A stretch of DNA of 64,000 nucleotides from Eriocheir sinensis (GCF_024679095.1 NW_026110828.1:440001-504000); one strand, 5' to 3'. Positions 39,110 through 50,300 are shown, numbered from the stretch's first letter. The notes: a model not told the origin generated them from the letters alone. A program made the numbers and translations.

Positions 39110-39410
39110 GAGAGGAAGGTGGTGGTGGTGGTGGTGGTGGGGGTTGGTGGCGGTGGGGGGTGGGGGGGGGGGTCCCTCCTCCTTCCCCTCTCCCTGCATC
39201 CATCCATCCATCCATCCTTCTTCTTCTTCTTCTTCTTCTTCTTCTTCTTCTTCTTCTTCTTCTTCTTCTTCTTCTTCTTCTTCTTCTCCTCCTCCTGTAA
39301 CTCTTATGTCTCTGCCGTCGTTCATCTTTTGCCTCATTCTCCTCCTCCTCCTCCTCCTCCTCCTCCTCCTCTTCTTGCCCCGCCTCCATCTTCTTTCTCG
39401 TCTGCCATCT
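39110..39410. repeat. (GGT)n, (CATC)n, (TTC)n and (CTC)n
   Basis: GGT at about 39119-39140, G-run to 39171, CATC at about 39199-39214, TTC 39218-39287, CTC at about 39340-39372. Confidence 0.93.
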
Positions 39411-39514
39411 TCCTCAAAATATAAGAGATAGAAAAAAAAATAATAAAAAGCAAAAGAAAACCAAGTAAAACAAAATAAAGCAAAAGAAAACCTCTAGAGT
39501 AACTTTGAAATATT

Positions 39515-39558
<44 letters not shown>

Positions 39559-39768
39559 CGACAATTGATTTCAAGCAATAAAGTTAAGCAGAAAATTAGA
39601 CCGGGCGATGCATCCCCGTCGCTTCTAAGATAAACAGAAGCATAAATAGAAATGAGTTTAAGGTTGAGTAATAATAAGAAAATCGTCGTCATAAATCTAG
39701 TTCCTCCTCTTATATTAAAGCGAAAGAGAGGAACATTCTGATACTAAAAACTAAAGAGCATCACAATA
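39411..39768. other. A-rich and unique DNA with (AC)n
   Basis: AC at about 39519-39553. Otherwise unique with no gene. Confidence 0.6.
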
Positions 39769-39777
39769 GGCCGCGAC

Positions 39778-39818
<41 letters not shown>
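39769..39818 (+). mobile_element. SINE 3' tail remnant
   Basis: gccgcgacgt followed by an A tract of about 38 closely matches the terminus of the SINE at 11.5 kb (cagcgacgt plus A). Only the last dozen bases and tail are present, so this would be a very strongly 5'-truncated copy. The match is short and could be chance. Confidence 0.4.
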
Positions 39819-39821
<3 letters not shown>

Positions 39822-39847
39822 GTGTTGAACTTTAAGTAATAGAAGAG

Positions 39848-40130
39848 GAGGTGGTGGCCGAGTGGTTAGCGTGTGGGTGCAGTGTCCTTTAGTACCCGGG
39901 TTCGAGCCTCGCCCGCCGCTACAAACTGACGATATTCAGTCATCGCCAACCCACATGCTGTCCTGAAGACCACCTTCCTAGAAATCTCTTTAAAATAGGA
40001 TCAAGAATGAGTTCCGAGGGAGAGCATGAGCCAAGTAAGATGGCGCCGCTATAAAACACTTGCCTGCGCCATAACAGGCCGGGGCCAACCACCAGGCCTA
40101 CCGGCACTGTAGGGAAAACGTGAAAAAAGG
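39848..40130 (+). mobile_element. tRNA-derived SINE, copy 2
   Basis: Box A tggccgagtgg lies at about 39855-39865 and box B ggttcgagcct at 39899-39909. The body matches copies 1 and 3 (agagcatgagccaa, agatggcgccgctataaaac) and ends near accaggcctaccgg with a short A-rich tail. The box-A sequence is closest to a Ser/Leu-type tRNA head. Confidence 0.88.
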
Positions 40131-40283
40131 AGAAACTACAGAAATAAGTTTAATCTGTCTTTGTGTTGAAGCCAAAACAGACACGAAAACAACAGTGAAC
40201 CTTAACAGAAGCATGAGACCATTAAACGTTTTCAACTTTGACCGTAATGAAGAAAAATCTACTTTCCTCTTATATTGAACCTG

Positions 40284-40588
40284 GTAGCAACGACGGGCCA
40301 AATTTGTGGCTTTACCGTGTAGCAGCGACGAGCCAAATTTGTGACTTTACCGTGTAGCAGCGACGGGCCAAATTTGTGGCTTTACCGTGTAGCAGCGACG
40401 GGCCAAATTTGTAGCTTTACCGTGTAGCAGCGACGGGCCAAATTTGTGGCTTTACCGTGTAGCAGCGACGGGCCAAATTTGTGGCTTTACCGTGTAGCAG
40501 CGACGGGCCAAATTTGTGGCTTTACCGTGTAGCAGCGACGGGCCAAATTTGTGGCTTTACCGTGTAGCAGTGACGGGCCAAATTTGTG
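40284..40588. repeat. 35-bp minisatellite, 8.7 copies
   Basis: A unit starting gtagcagcgacgggccaaat repeats exactly every 35 bp from 40284 to 40564. The first unit differs by one base near its start, and the last breaks off after aaatttgtg. Copies are nearly identical with no spacers, so this is not a CRISPR array. Confidence 0.97.
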
Positions 40589-41029
40589 CCATGATTTAAA
40601 CCCCCAAAAATAGATGATACATAATCTGATCACAAATGCTTTGATATATATATTATGAAATGGTTTGTGTGAGGGGTGATTTTTTCTCATTTTTCTCGCT
40701 TGGAGGGACCATTAAGAAACATGATCCCCGCTGCTACCTGGTGAAGCCGAAACAGAGGCACGGAAACAATATATGAGAGGAACGCCAACAATATCAAAAC
40801 TAAACATGAACATTAGAACATTATCAAAAACCGCGCCGAAGGGTAACAGTGACTTCAGGTGAGCGGCGGCGAGGTGGATTAGGAGGTGGAAGAAGTGGAG
40901 GCGCCCCGCTCTCCCCGCCTTGGTTTGGGGCCGATCTCCGCCATTAACAAAAATAACCACAAAAATATAGCATTCGGAAAACACGCCAACTTTACGACGC
41001 CATAAAAACAGGGAGAGGAGAGTGTGGCT

Positions 41030-41031
<2 letters not shown>
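40589..41031. other. Unique DNA
   Basis: AT-rich to 40720, then GC-richer to about 40940. There is no recognisable gene. A donor-like cttcag/GTGAGC occurs near 40858 without a good pyrimidine tract. Confidence 0.55.
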
Positions 41032-41669
<638 letters not shown>

Positions 41670-41724
<55 letters not shown>

Positions 41725-41909
41725 GCAAGAAAGGTGAAGAAATCAATGTAACAACAACAAAAAATCACAAAGAAAAAAAAAGCAAGCACAAAAAACACAA
41801 ACACACACAAAACCATTACGCCTGTTCACACACAGACACACAAACACACAGGGCAGGAGAGGGAGGAGGAGGAGGAGGAGGAGGAGGAGGAGGAGGAGGA
41901 GGAGGAGGT
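41670..41909. repeat. (AC)n and (GAG)n
   Basis: AC 41670-41721, A/C-rich DNA, then GAG at about 41862-41909. Confidence 0.96.
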
Positions 41910-41960
41910 AAAGCAAGAGAGAAGAGTGAAAGTGTGAAGGAAGAGAGGAAGAATGGGAGG

Positions 41961-41985
41961 TCAGGTCAGGTCAGGTCAGGTCAGG
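41961..41985 (+). repeat. (TCAGG)5
   Basis: Five perfect TCAGG pentamers, the reverse complement of the CCTGA array at 60.5 kb. TCAGG is a known variant of the arthropod telomere repeat TTAGG. The tract is too short to be more than suggestive. Confidence 0.9.
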
Positions 41986-42240
41986 AAGGAAGAGCTCAAG
42001 AAGGAAGGAAGTGAGACAGGGAGAGAGAAATAGAGACAAGGAAGAAAGGGAGAGAGAGAGAAGGTTGAAACAGAGAGGAAGAGCTAACGTGATACTGGAG
42101 AGAGAGAGAAGGTAAGGGAAGGGAAGGGGATGGGTGCTACAGGAGGAAGGGAGAGGAGGGAGAGTGCTACATGAGGGAGAGGAGAATAGGGAGGTAGAGA
42201 GCTAAGGGGGGAGGGGGGGGGGGTAAGGGTGGTACAAGCG
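41986..42240. repeat. Purine-rich domain
   Basis: A/G-rich DNA with gagagagaaggt-type duplications near 42050 and 42100. A G-run lies near 42210. Confidence 0.75.
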
Positions 42241-42475
42241 GTGAAAATTCCTGGTGCGTTCGGATAACAAATGTTCGACGATAAAATTCCCGCCGTCGAA
42301 CATTGTCCAGCGCGCGGCAACACGGCGCGGCGAGGCGGACGCAAAAGTTCACCGCCGCCGCCTCCGCCCCGATTATCCGAACTGGCCGGGTGCGGGGGCG
42401 GCGTTAGTCCGGGTGAGCGAGGCGTTGTTTGTGTTATTTAGCGCCACCTGTAAACAAGGCGTGTGCGATTTAGCT
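42241..42475. promoter_or_regulatory. CpG-rich island with nested inverted repeats
   Basis: An 11-bp perfect inverted repeat (aatgttcgacg 42270-42280 with 42294-42304) sits beside an outer pair (gttcggataa 42258-42267 with ttatccgaac 42373-42382). The interior is very CpG- and GC-rich. It looks like a regulatory island or a transcribed structured RNA. No gene start is evident. Confidence 0.3.
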
Positions 42476-42499
42476 ACTAAGAATTGAGGTGTCGCTTTG

Positions 42500-43070
42500 T
42501 GCCTTCGTTGTTGTGCTGTGTTGCGAGGAAGGGGGTGATGGGAAGGGGTGGAAAAGGGGTGATGGGAGAGAGGGGTGAGGCAGAAAGCAGGGCATGTAAT
42601 GGAGATACGAGTGGAAGTGGGAAAATAGGAGTGAAGGGAAAGTGGAGTGAGGTAAATATCTGTGTTGAGTTGAGGGAAGATGGAAGTGATGGGTGGATAA
42701 ATAGAATGGGTGTTAAAGGGAGAAGGAAGGAAATAGAAAGAGAAATAAGAGTGGAAAACGGAGTGAGGGGAGAAAGGGATAGACAGATGACGGATTGGGA
42801 GGTCAAGGAAGGAAAAAGAAAGAGGGGAAACTTGAGGAGAAAGGGAAGGAAAGGGAAAACAGAAGGGGGAGATGACAAGGAGATTCTGCAGGTTTTCAGT
42901 TGGTGAGATAAGGAAAAAAGGGAATTGAAGGGAAATGGAAAGGACGGGGCGTTAGGAAGCAAGGGAAGGGCAAGGAAGGGGGGGTGGGAATGGAAGGGGA
43001 AATAGGGGGTGAGGGAGAGGGGGGGAGGGGGGGAGGGAGGGCGTCGATAAAGAGGAGGAATAACACTGTT
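42500..43070. repeat. Purine-rich domain
   Basis: A/G-rich plus strand with many GGGA units and G-runs near 43020. The minus-strand Pro/Ser/Leu frame is rejected. Confidence 0.75.
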
Positions 43071-43122
43071 GAGAGAGGAACGAGGTGGCATTAATAGCAC
43101 TGAGGTGGCGGCCGTTTGAGAT

Positions 43123-43123
43123 G

Positions 43124-43179
<56 letters not shown>

Positions 43180-43280
43180 GCGTGATGCTTTAGGTGTGTG
43201 TTTTCTTTCCTGTTTGTCCTTTGCTTTATGTGTGATTTTAGGGAAGGGGGTGATTTTTTCCCCCCTCATTTCCCTTGCAA

Positions 43281-43332
<52 letters not shown>
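43123..43332. repeat. Two (GT)n microsatellites
   Basis: GT at about 43123-43176 and 43284-43332 with T-rich unique DNA between. Confidence 0.96.
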
Positions 43333-43333
<1 letters not shown>

Positions 43334-43740
43334 TGACCTAACTTAACCTTTGCTAACCTTTCTAACCCAAAAATCTACACAAACGTACCTAACAAAACTT
43401 GACCAAATCTTATCTAGCGTAAATAAACCCGAATAAGCTTAATCTATCCAACCCCACCCCTGGCCGATCAATCTTCTACGGCATCGCAGCCACAAAGGGA
43501 GGACCCGGCGGGCGTGGCGTGCCCCGGGCGGTGCTGGGGCGCGGGTCGGCATGAAGCCCTGAGGAAGAGTGACAGGCTCAGCTGCGCGTGTGATGCCGCC
43601 GCGCTAGGACCGCTTGATAGGCAACAAAAGACTTGGCACTCGTTTGGCACCGCGATCCCAAGTGCCTTTACAACAGAGCCAGGCCGGGAGGAGGAGGAGG
43701 AGGAGGAGGAGGAGGAGAGCCACCACAAAACAATTCTATA
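43333..43740. other. Unique DNA: CTAACC-rich, then a GC-rich island
   Basis: 43333-43440 has scattered taacct/ctaacc motifs. 43490-43640 is GC- and CpG-rich, with a 75-residue frame of mixed composition but no recognisable domain. A GAG run lies at about 43690-43716. Confidence 0.4.
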
Positions 43741-44480
43741 ATACGGGTTAAGGGGACGAAAGGGGAAGGAGAGGTAGGAGAGTTATCAGGCACAGGGAAG
43801 GGGGAAGAGAGAAGGGGAAGGGGATACAAGAGAAGAAGGGGGAACAAAGGGAAGGGAAGGTTAGGGTGATAGGAAAAGTAAGAAAAAGGGGAAAAAGGAG
43901 GAAGGGGAGGGAGAGAACAAGGGATACAGGGCGGAGAAAAAAAGGGAAGAAAGGGGAGGGTAGGACTAATATCGAAGGTTTCAATACAGGGGCGAGTAAG
44001 GAGAGGGAGGGATGGGGAAGGAATGAGAACCAAGAGGGGACGTTTTAGGTACAGGGGTGGGGAGTGGGGAAGGGGAGGAGAGGGGAGGGAGATGGAAGGG
44101 AGCAGGAGAGACAGGGAACGTTTTGAATACAGGGGTGGGGAGAAGGGAAGGGAAGGAAAGGGGAGGGGGATGGAAGGGAGGAAGACACAGGGAACGTTTT
44201 AGATACAGGGGTGGGGAGTAGGGAAGGGGAGGAAAGGGGAAAGGAGAGGGAAGGGAGGTGGGCCACAGGGAACGTTTTAGATACAGGGGTGGGGAGTGGG
44301 GAAGGGGAGGAAAGGGGAGGGAGATGGAAGGGAGGAGGGCCAGCAGGGAACGTTTTAGATACAGGGGTGGGGAGTAGGGAAGGGGAGGGGAGGCAAAGGG
44401 ACGGAGGAAGACACAAGGAGCGTTTGGGGGGGAGTGGGGAAGGGTAGGGTATGGGAAGGGAAGGGGAGGGGAGGGGAGGG
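43741..44480. repeat. ~77-bp purine-rich minisatellite
   Basis: cgtttt followed by tacaggggtggggag recurs at 44041, 44119, 44195, 44273 and 44351. A degenerate copy lies at 44421 and a weaker one near 43975. The DNA before 43970 is similar purine-rich sequence without a clear period. Confidence 0.9.
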
Positions 44481-44690
44481 AGTGCCGCTGAGAGAACGAT
44501 CATTGTACATATCTGCAAGGGAATAACCGAGTCTTGGTATTTGTCCTCGGCCCCAAAATATGGAAAGGACACAAACGAAGAACAGTGATGAAGGACTTAG
44601 CGGAGGAAGGAGGAAGTAAGTGGAAAGGGGAGGAGATAAGGGAGGGAGGAAGAACGGGAAACAGAAGAGAATGGAAGGATTGAGGGAGGA
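44481..44690. other. Short unique patch then purine-rich DNA
   Basis: 44485-44575 is unique. The rest is A/G-rich. No gene. Confidence 0.55.
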
Positions 44691-44694
44691 AAAG

Positions 44695-44905
44695 GGGATA
44701 TAGAGAGAAGAGATGATGAGAGGAAGACGATATACCGGAATGAGAAAACAACGAGAAAGATAGATAGAGAGAAAGACAGATAATGATAGTAGATGATATA
44801 CTGGAATGAGAAAACAGAGAGAAAGATAGATAGACAGAAAGATAGATGATGATAGGAAGACGATCACCGGGATAAGAAAACAATGAGAAAGATAGATAGA
44901 TAGAA
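44695..44905. repeat. 66-bp tandem array, about 3 copies
   Basis: A unit with ccggaatgagaaaaca and gagaaagatagatag recurs at 44735, 44801 and 44867. The array abuts the exon-like block that follows. Confidence 0.88.
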
Positions 44906-45006
44906 AGACACAAACACCGCCTCTCACCTTACCTGTACAGCCTCAATACCCAGGTGACCCTCGTTAACACTCACCTGGAAAGACAAAACACAATTAATTA
45001 GTCACC
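44906..45006 (-). other. Candidate recursive-splice (ratchet) exon, copy 2
   Basis: On the minus strand it has gtgactaat as a branch-like site, a pyrimidine tract ending tctttccag, GTGAGT at the junction, and 42 nt (44933-44974) ending CAG/GTAAGG. Phase 0 is open and reads VSVNEGHLGIEAVQ. The other phases are closed. It differs from the 29.8-kb copy at two exon positions, both changing the residue (Val to Gly, Ala to Gly), and at several flank positions. Every splice signal is kept. It is a candidate recursive exon, a duplicated cassette exon, or a dispersed repeat. Confidence 0.4.
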
Positions 45007-45009
45007 TGT

Positions 45010-45400
45010 TCATCTTAAATCACTCCAATTATCACCTTCTCCTCCTCCTTTCTTTCCCTTCTTTCTTCTTCTTCCTTCCTCCTAAAAGTATAAGGGAAGA
45101 AGAGGACTTAAGAATTAGGGTTTTTCTCTTTAAAGCTACAATCCCCCTTCATTAAGTCGTCTTTGAACCCTCCCTTTAAAACCCCTTACGTAACGCTGCC
45201 CTTTAAAATATTACCACCCCTTTAAACTCACCCATTTAAAGGTCCTGTAATGTTTCCCTTCTTGGACCATCCCTTTAACCCCACCCTTTAAATCCCTCCC
45301 TTAAAACCCTTCAGTCAACCCTTCAAGTCTCCATTACAACCTAAGAAAAATCTCCCCAAAACCTTCACTCCATTAGCCCATTATATATCCTTTGACCGCT
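45010..45400. repeat. Degenerate CCCTTTAAA-rich DNA
   Basis: ccctttaaa or a close variant occurs about seven times between 45170 and 45300 at irregular 13-37 bp spacing. C-rich unique DNA follows. Confidence 0.6.
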
Positions 45401-45469
45401 CCCATGGGTCACATCACAAATAGACCCCTTAATAAGTCCGTGACCCCATTACCATCCCCTTGAGACGCC

Positions 45470-46060
45470 ATATCTTCTCTTTTCCCCTTTTGAAACATCT
45501 CTGAACCCCTTACCATTTCTTCCCCTTCCCTTCCCTTCCCATTTTGAATATGTCTATACCCCCTTTCCCCTTTCTCCTTCCCTTTCCCCTTTTTAGACAA
45601 CCTCAACCCCTTCCCTCCTTTCCCCTTTTCAACACACCCATGCAGTTCCTATTCCCCTTTCCCTGTCCTCTCTCCCACCTCTTCCGTCACCCATAACCCC
45701 TTCCCCCTCTTTCCCCTTCCCAAGACACCCATATATATATCCTTCCCTTCCTTTTCCAGACACCGTGACCCCCTTTCTCTCTTTCCCCTTCTCAAGACGC
45801 CCTTACATCTCACCCCCTTCACCTTCCCTTTCCCTTCCTCAGACACTCGTATCCTCCTTCCCCTCTTCCCCTTCTCAAGACACCCATACATTTCCCCTTC
45901 CCTTCCTTCTTCCCCTTCTCAAGATACCCTTACGTTTCCCCTTCCCCTCCCTCCCCTTCCTTCACTCCCCCTTCCTCAGGCCCTCATAACCGCCTTCCCC
46001 TCTTCCCCTTCTCAAGACACCCATACGTTTCCCCTTCCCCTCCCTCCCCTTCCTCCCTTC
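45470..46060. repeat. Pyrimidine-rich variable minisatellite
   Basis: cttctcaagacacccata and variants recur about a dozen times at 35-90 bp spacing, separated by CCCCTT-rich DNA. Copies after 45780 are closest to each other. Confidence 0.8.
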
Positions 46061-46289
46061 ACCGTCCCGTCCCATCGACAGCTGAGGGTGAAGGGAATGT
46101 AATTAATCCAATAAATATATTCGTGACGTCTTTCGCTGGAAAACTATCTCGCGAGACTAATTGCCAATTAAAGACGAGGAAGAAAATAGGGTGATGAATG
46201 GCCAATTACCGGAAGGAAGAAAATACCGGATTTATGTGAACAATCGTGGAAGACCAGATTAGCTGTTGACCAACCGTCCCCCGAGACCC
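46061..46289. other. Unique DNA
   Basis: Mixed AT-rich sequence. No gene or repeat stands out. Confidence 0.55.
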
Positions 46290-46920
46290 GGTGACGGCAG
46301 GGGGGGGAGGGGGGGGAGAGGACAATGGACTGGGAGAGATATTCAGTGACGGCAGGTGGAGAGAGGGAGGAGGAGGGAGGGAGAGGGAAGGAGGAGGAGG
46401 AGGAGGAGGAGGAGGAGGGAGGGAGAGAGAAGGAGGAGGAGGGGATGAGAGGGGAAAGGACAACAGAGAGAAGGGAAGCAGAAGGAAGAACGGACGGGAG
46501 AGAATGAGAGGAGAAAAGAGAGGAAAGGAAAGCAAATAAGGAAAGGAGGATGAGAATGGGAGGAGAAAGGAGAGGAAAGGAAAGAAGGAAAGGAGAATGA
46601 GAATGAGAGGAGAAAGGAGAGGAAAGAAAGAAGGAAAGGAGAATGAGAATGAGAGGAGAAAGGAAAGGAAAGGAAAGCAAATAAGGAAAGGAAGTGATCG
46701 GAGAATGAAAGAGGGGAAGAGAAAGAGAGAAGAGGAATGGAGATTAAAGAAAGAGGAGAAAGTGAAGAAGCAAAGACATAGAGAGAGGGAGAATGGAGAA
46801 TAGAGAACAAAGAGAGAATGGAGAAACAGAGAGATGGAAAGGGGAATAAAGGAAAAGGAGAGAGAATGGGAAAGAGGAAAAAAGGAAAAGAAAACAAACA
46901 ACAGTAGAAACAGAAAACTA
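46290..46920. repeat. Purine-rich domain with ~50-bp duplications
   Basis: GAG run at about 46388-46418. gagaatgagaggagaaaggagaggaaaga-like units recur near 46540, 46580 and 46630. Minus-strand frames are shadows. Confidence 0.8.
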
Positions 46921-46965
46921 AACCACATCAAGTCCATTTAAACCACAAACCTCAAAACATCGATA

Positions 46966-46967
<2 letters not shown>

Positions 46968-47039
<72 letters not shown>

Positions 47040-47324
47040 CTTCCAGCCTTTGTTTCCCTGCTGTACAAACACAAACACACTCCAATCAATCACTTTCCGT
47101 CCATATTTCTTTTTTTTTCTCTCCGTTCGTGAGAAAAAAAAAGACAGAGGAGGAAAGAAAGGCGACCAGACCCCGTAATTACAATGTGCTTCTCGCCCCT
47201 ACACACGTCATGGAAGGGAGGAGGAGGAGGAAGGGGAAGGGAGGAGGAGGAGGGGGAAGGGAGAAGGGAGGGGAGAGGAAGGGAAGGGAGGGAAGGGAGG
47301 GAGGGTATGATACAAAACAGAAGT

Positions 47325-47375
<51 letters not shown>
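46968..47375. repeat. (CA)n, GGA-rich DNA, (GT)n
   Basis: CA 46968-47038 with one A insertion near 46992, unique then G/A-rich DNA, GT at about 47334-47375. Confidence 0.93.
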
Positions 47376-47439
47376 CCTATATGAGTTCACTTCGTATACA
47401 CAGATGAAAGTATAAATAAATAAAGAAAAGTAAATAAAT

Positions 47440-47490
47440 AGACAGGAAATATTTAACCCAGTCACTGCTCTCCTTTCCTCCTTCTCTCGT

Positions 47491-47531
<41 letters not shown>

Positions 47532-47865
47532 CCTTCCTTTCAATCCCTCATTTCTATTCCCTATTCTTCTTTCCTATCTTACCTAAATTCCTCCCTCCTC
47601 CCTCCCTTTTTCCTCCCTCAATCCCTTCGTCCCCTTCTGTTCCCCGTTCTTCCTCCCTTTATTTCTTCCTCCCCTTTCCACTTTCTCCTTCCCTCCCTCT
47701 CCCTTTCTCAGTTCCCTCCATTCTCTCCCTCATCCCCAAACACAGTACTTCCCCTCCACCTCCCTCCATGCCAATCCCAGCCTTCCTACCCTCCCCCCCT
47801 CCACTCCCCCCCTGGGTCTGAGGTGCCCTATAATTACTGGATAACTCTTGCCTCAGTCAGGTGGA
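47440..47865. other. Pyrimidine-rich DNA
   Basis: TC and TTTC runs at about 47490-47530, then C/T-rich DNA to 47815. No gene. Confidence 0.65.
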
Positions 47866-47899
47866 GTGATGGGACAGAGGGACCTTGTGACACCCTCTC

Positions 47900-48440
47900 C
47901 GGGCCTGCCAGGAAATGGGGACGGTAGGGGAAGGAAGGGGAAGGGGAGGGGAGGGGAAGGAGAGAGATACAGTGGAGAACAAGGCAGGAGGATTAAGTAA
48001 GAGAGAATGGGAATGGAGGAAGATAGGAAAGAGAAGGAAAGGAGGAGAAGGTAGAACAGGTGATAGGGAGAAGAAGAGAGGAGAGACAGGTGAGGCAGGA
48101 CATCAAATAAGGAAAGAAAGAGAAGAAGAGGAAGAGAGGAAGGAGAGGAAAATAAAGAGTAGGGAAAGAAGGAAGAGAGGGAAAATGAAGAGGCAGAGAG
48201 AAAGACAGAAATGGAGACAGGAGAAGAAAGAAGAAAAGAAGGAAAGGAAAAGAAAAGAAAATGAAGGGAAGAGAAGAGGAAGAGAGGAAGGAGAGGAAAA
48301 TAAAGAGTAAGGAAAGAAGAAAAAGAGGGAAAATGAAGAGGCAGACGGAGAGACAGAAATGAAGAGAGGACGGAGAAGAAAGAAGAAGGAAAATAAAATA
48401 AAAGAAAATGAAGGGAAGAAGGCAAAGCAGGATTAACGGT
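47900..48440. repeat. Purine-rich domain with a 148-bp duplication
   Basis: gaggaaggagaggaaaataa at 48136 recurs at 48284, and both continue to aaaatgaagaggcaga. Confidence 0.88.
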
Positions 48441-48454
48441 AAATAATGGTTAGG

Positions 48455-48713
<259 letters not shown>

Positions 48714-48854
48714 CGAGAGAGAGAGCAGGGGATTAAAAAAAACATAAAACTTGAAACGATAACAAAACAAATATATAAAACAAGCAAAATATTCAACGTT
48801 AAACAAAAGAACGAAAAAAAACAAAAACAAGATTAAGATAGTAAAAAAAAATAG

Positions 48855-48884
48855 GAGGAGGAGGAGGAGGAGGAGGAGGAGGAG

Positions 48885-48925
<41 letters not shown>

Positions 48926-48931
48926 GGAGGA
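48855..48931. repeat. (GAG)n microsatellite
   Basis: GAG tract with GAA interruptions. Confidence 0.95.
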
Positions 48932-49030
48932 GCTCAGTATGGGGTCGCAAACTTCACCTGGCGATAACTCACCTGGATGTGACACCTGAGTGAAGTTTTG
49001 CTCCCTCATCTACTAATTAGGGAGAATGGC
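48932..49030. other. Unique DNA with a weak ratchet-like site
   Basis: On the minus strand, catccag/GTGAGT occurs at about 48966-48973. It lacks a pyrimidine tract, so this is a much weaker version of the signals at 29.8 and 44.9 kb. Confidence 0.2.
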
Positions 49031-49455
49031 TTGATCAGGGCTGAGGCAAGGAGGGAGAGAAAAGGGGGGAGGAAGGGAGAGAAAGTAGGTACATAAAGGA
49101 AGAGAAAAAGAAAGAAAGGGAGGTAGGGAGGTACGAAGGTAGTGATTGAGAGGAAGGGAGGAAGGGAGAGATTAATATACGAAGATAGAGAGGTAGAGAA
49201 AGACCAGAGAAGGGAGAGAGAAGGAAAAGAGGGAGAGCAGGAGGGAAGGAGGGAGATAAAGGTAAAAGGATAGAGGGGAGAGAAAACAAGAGCGCCATAT
49301 GAAATGACTCTCCCTTTCCCTCTCCCTCTCCCTCTCCCTCTCCCTCTCCCTCTCTCTCAAACACAAACGTAGAAAGAACGATATGATATTCTGTCTTCGT
49401 TGATATTAGCCTCCTCCTCCTCCTCCTCCTCCTCCTCCTCCTCCTCCTCCTCCTC
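49031..49455. repeat. Purine-rich DNA, (CTCCCT)n and (CTC)n
   Basis: A/G-rich DNA to 49290, a hexanucleotide CTCCCT run at about 49307-49357, and CTC at about 49411-49455. Confidence 0.9.
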
Positions 49456-49574
49456 GTCACAGGCCACGAGAAGGGTGAGTGACGTTCTTGGTTATTATAC
49501 ATCAGTCACGTGCGAGGGAGGATGCCAGTGTACGATAATGCCCGATAACGTAACGCAAAAACCAGACTTCCCTG

Positions 49575-49723
49575 AACGAGAGGAGGAGGAGGAGAAGGAG
49601 GAGGAGGAGGAGGAGACAGAATAAGGTACCATTTTTTTTTGTGGAAGATGAGAAGTCGAAGAAGAAGAAGAAGATACAGAAGAAGAAGAAGAAGAAGAAG
49701 AAGAAGAAGAAGAAGAAGACGAA

Positions 49724-49755
<32 letters not shown>

Positions 49756-49760
49756 AGAAG
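49575..49760. repeat. (GAG)n and (GAA)n
   Basis: GAG at about 49583-49615 and GAA at about 49655-49760 with a few interruptions. Confidence 0.95.
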
Positions 49761-49839
49761 GACAATCGGCTCTCCTTTGTGTAACCCGTTTTTAATGCAA
49801 CACTTCCTCAGACGCCTTATTTCCGAGTCATGAAGTGGC

Positions 49840-50061
49840 GCTTCCTCAAGAGGGGAGAGAAAGAGAGAAGAAGAGAGAAAGGGAGGAAGGGAGGAAGAGA
49901 AGGAAAGAAGCAAGAAAGAAGAGAAACAGCAAAACGAAGAGCAATAGGGCGAGAGGGAGATAGAGAGCAATGGATTGAGAGAGGGAAGGAGGGAAGGAAG
50001 GAAGGAGGGATGGAAGGAGGGAGGAAAGCTTTCAGGAAGGGCAAAGAGAGATCAAATAACG

Positions 50062-50066
<5 letters not shown>
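49840..50066. repeat. Purine-rich DNA
   Basis: A/G-rich with ggaaggaaggagg units. No gene. Confidence 0.75.
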
Positions 50067-50110
<44 letters not shown>

Positions 50111-50229
50111 TAATAATAGTAATAGTAACACCTGTCTGAGTGAAACAAAAGGCGGAGGCGGAGGAGGAGGAGGAGGAGGAGGAGGAGGAGGAGGAGGAGA
50201 AGGAGGAGGAGGAGGTGAGGAGGGAAAGC

Positions 50230-50296
<67 letters not shown>
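50067..50296. repeat. (GT)n - (GAG)n - (AC)n inverted arrangement
   Basis: GT 50067-50109, GAG at about 50160-50216, AC at about 50233-50296. The GT and AC arms can pair for over 40 bp. Confidence 0.95.

Positions 50297-50300
<4 letters not shown>

Noticed and set aside
40284..40588. CRISPR-like regular repeats
   Set aside because: Copies are contiguous with no spacers, and the context is eukaryotic, so it is a minisatellite.
42484..42906. 140-residue plus-strand frame beside the CpG island
   Set aside because: The frame runs through purine-rich DNA and is dominated by Glu, Gly, Lys and Arg. The tempting promoter-plus-gene reading lacks splice or domain support.
48960..48975. Third minus-strand ratchet point
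   Set aside because: catccag/GTGAGT is present but without a pyrimidine tract, and the flanks do not match the two strong copies. It was kept only as a weak note.
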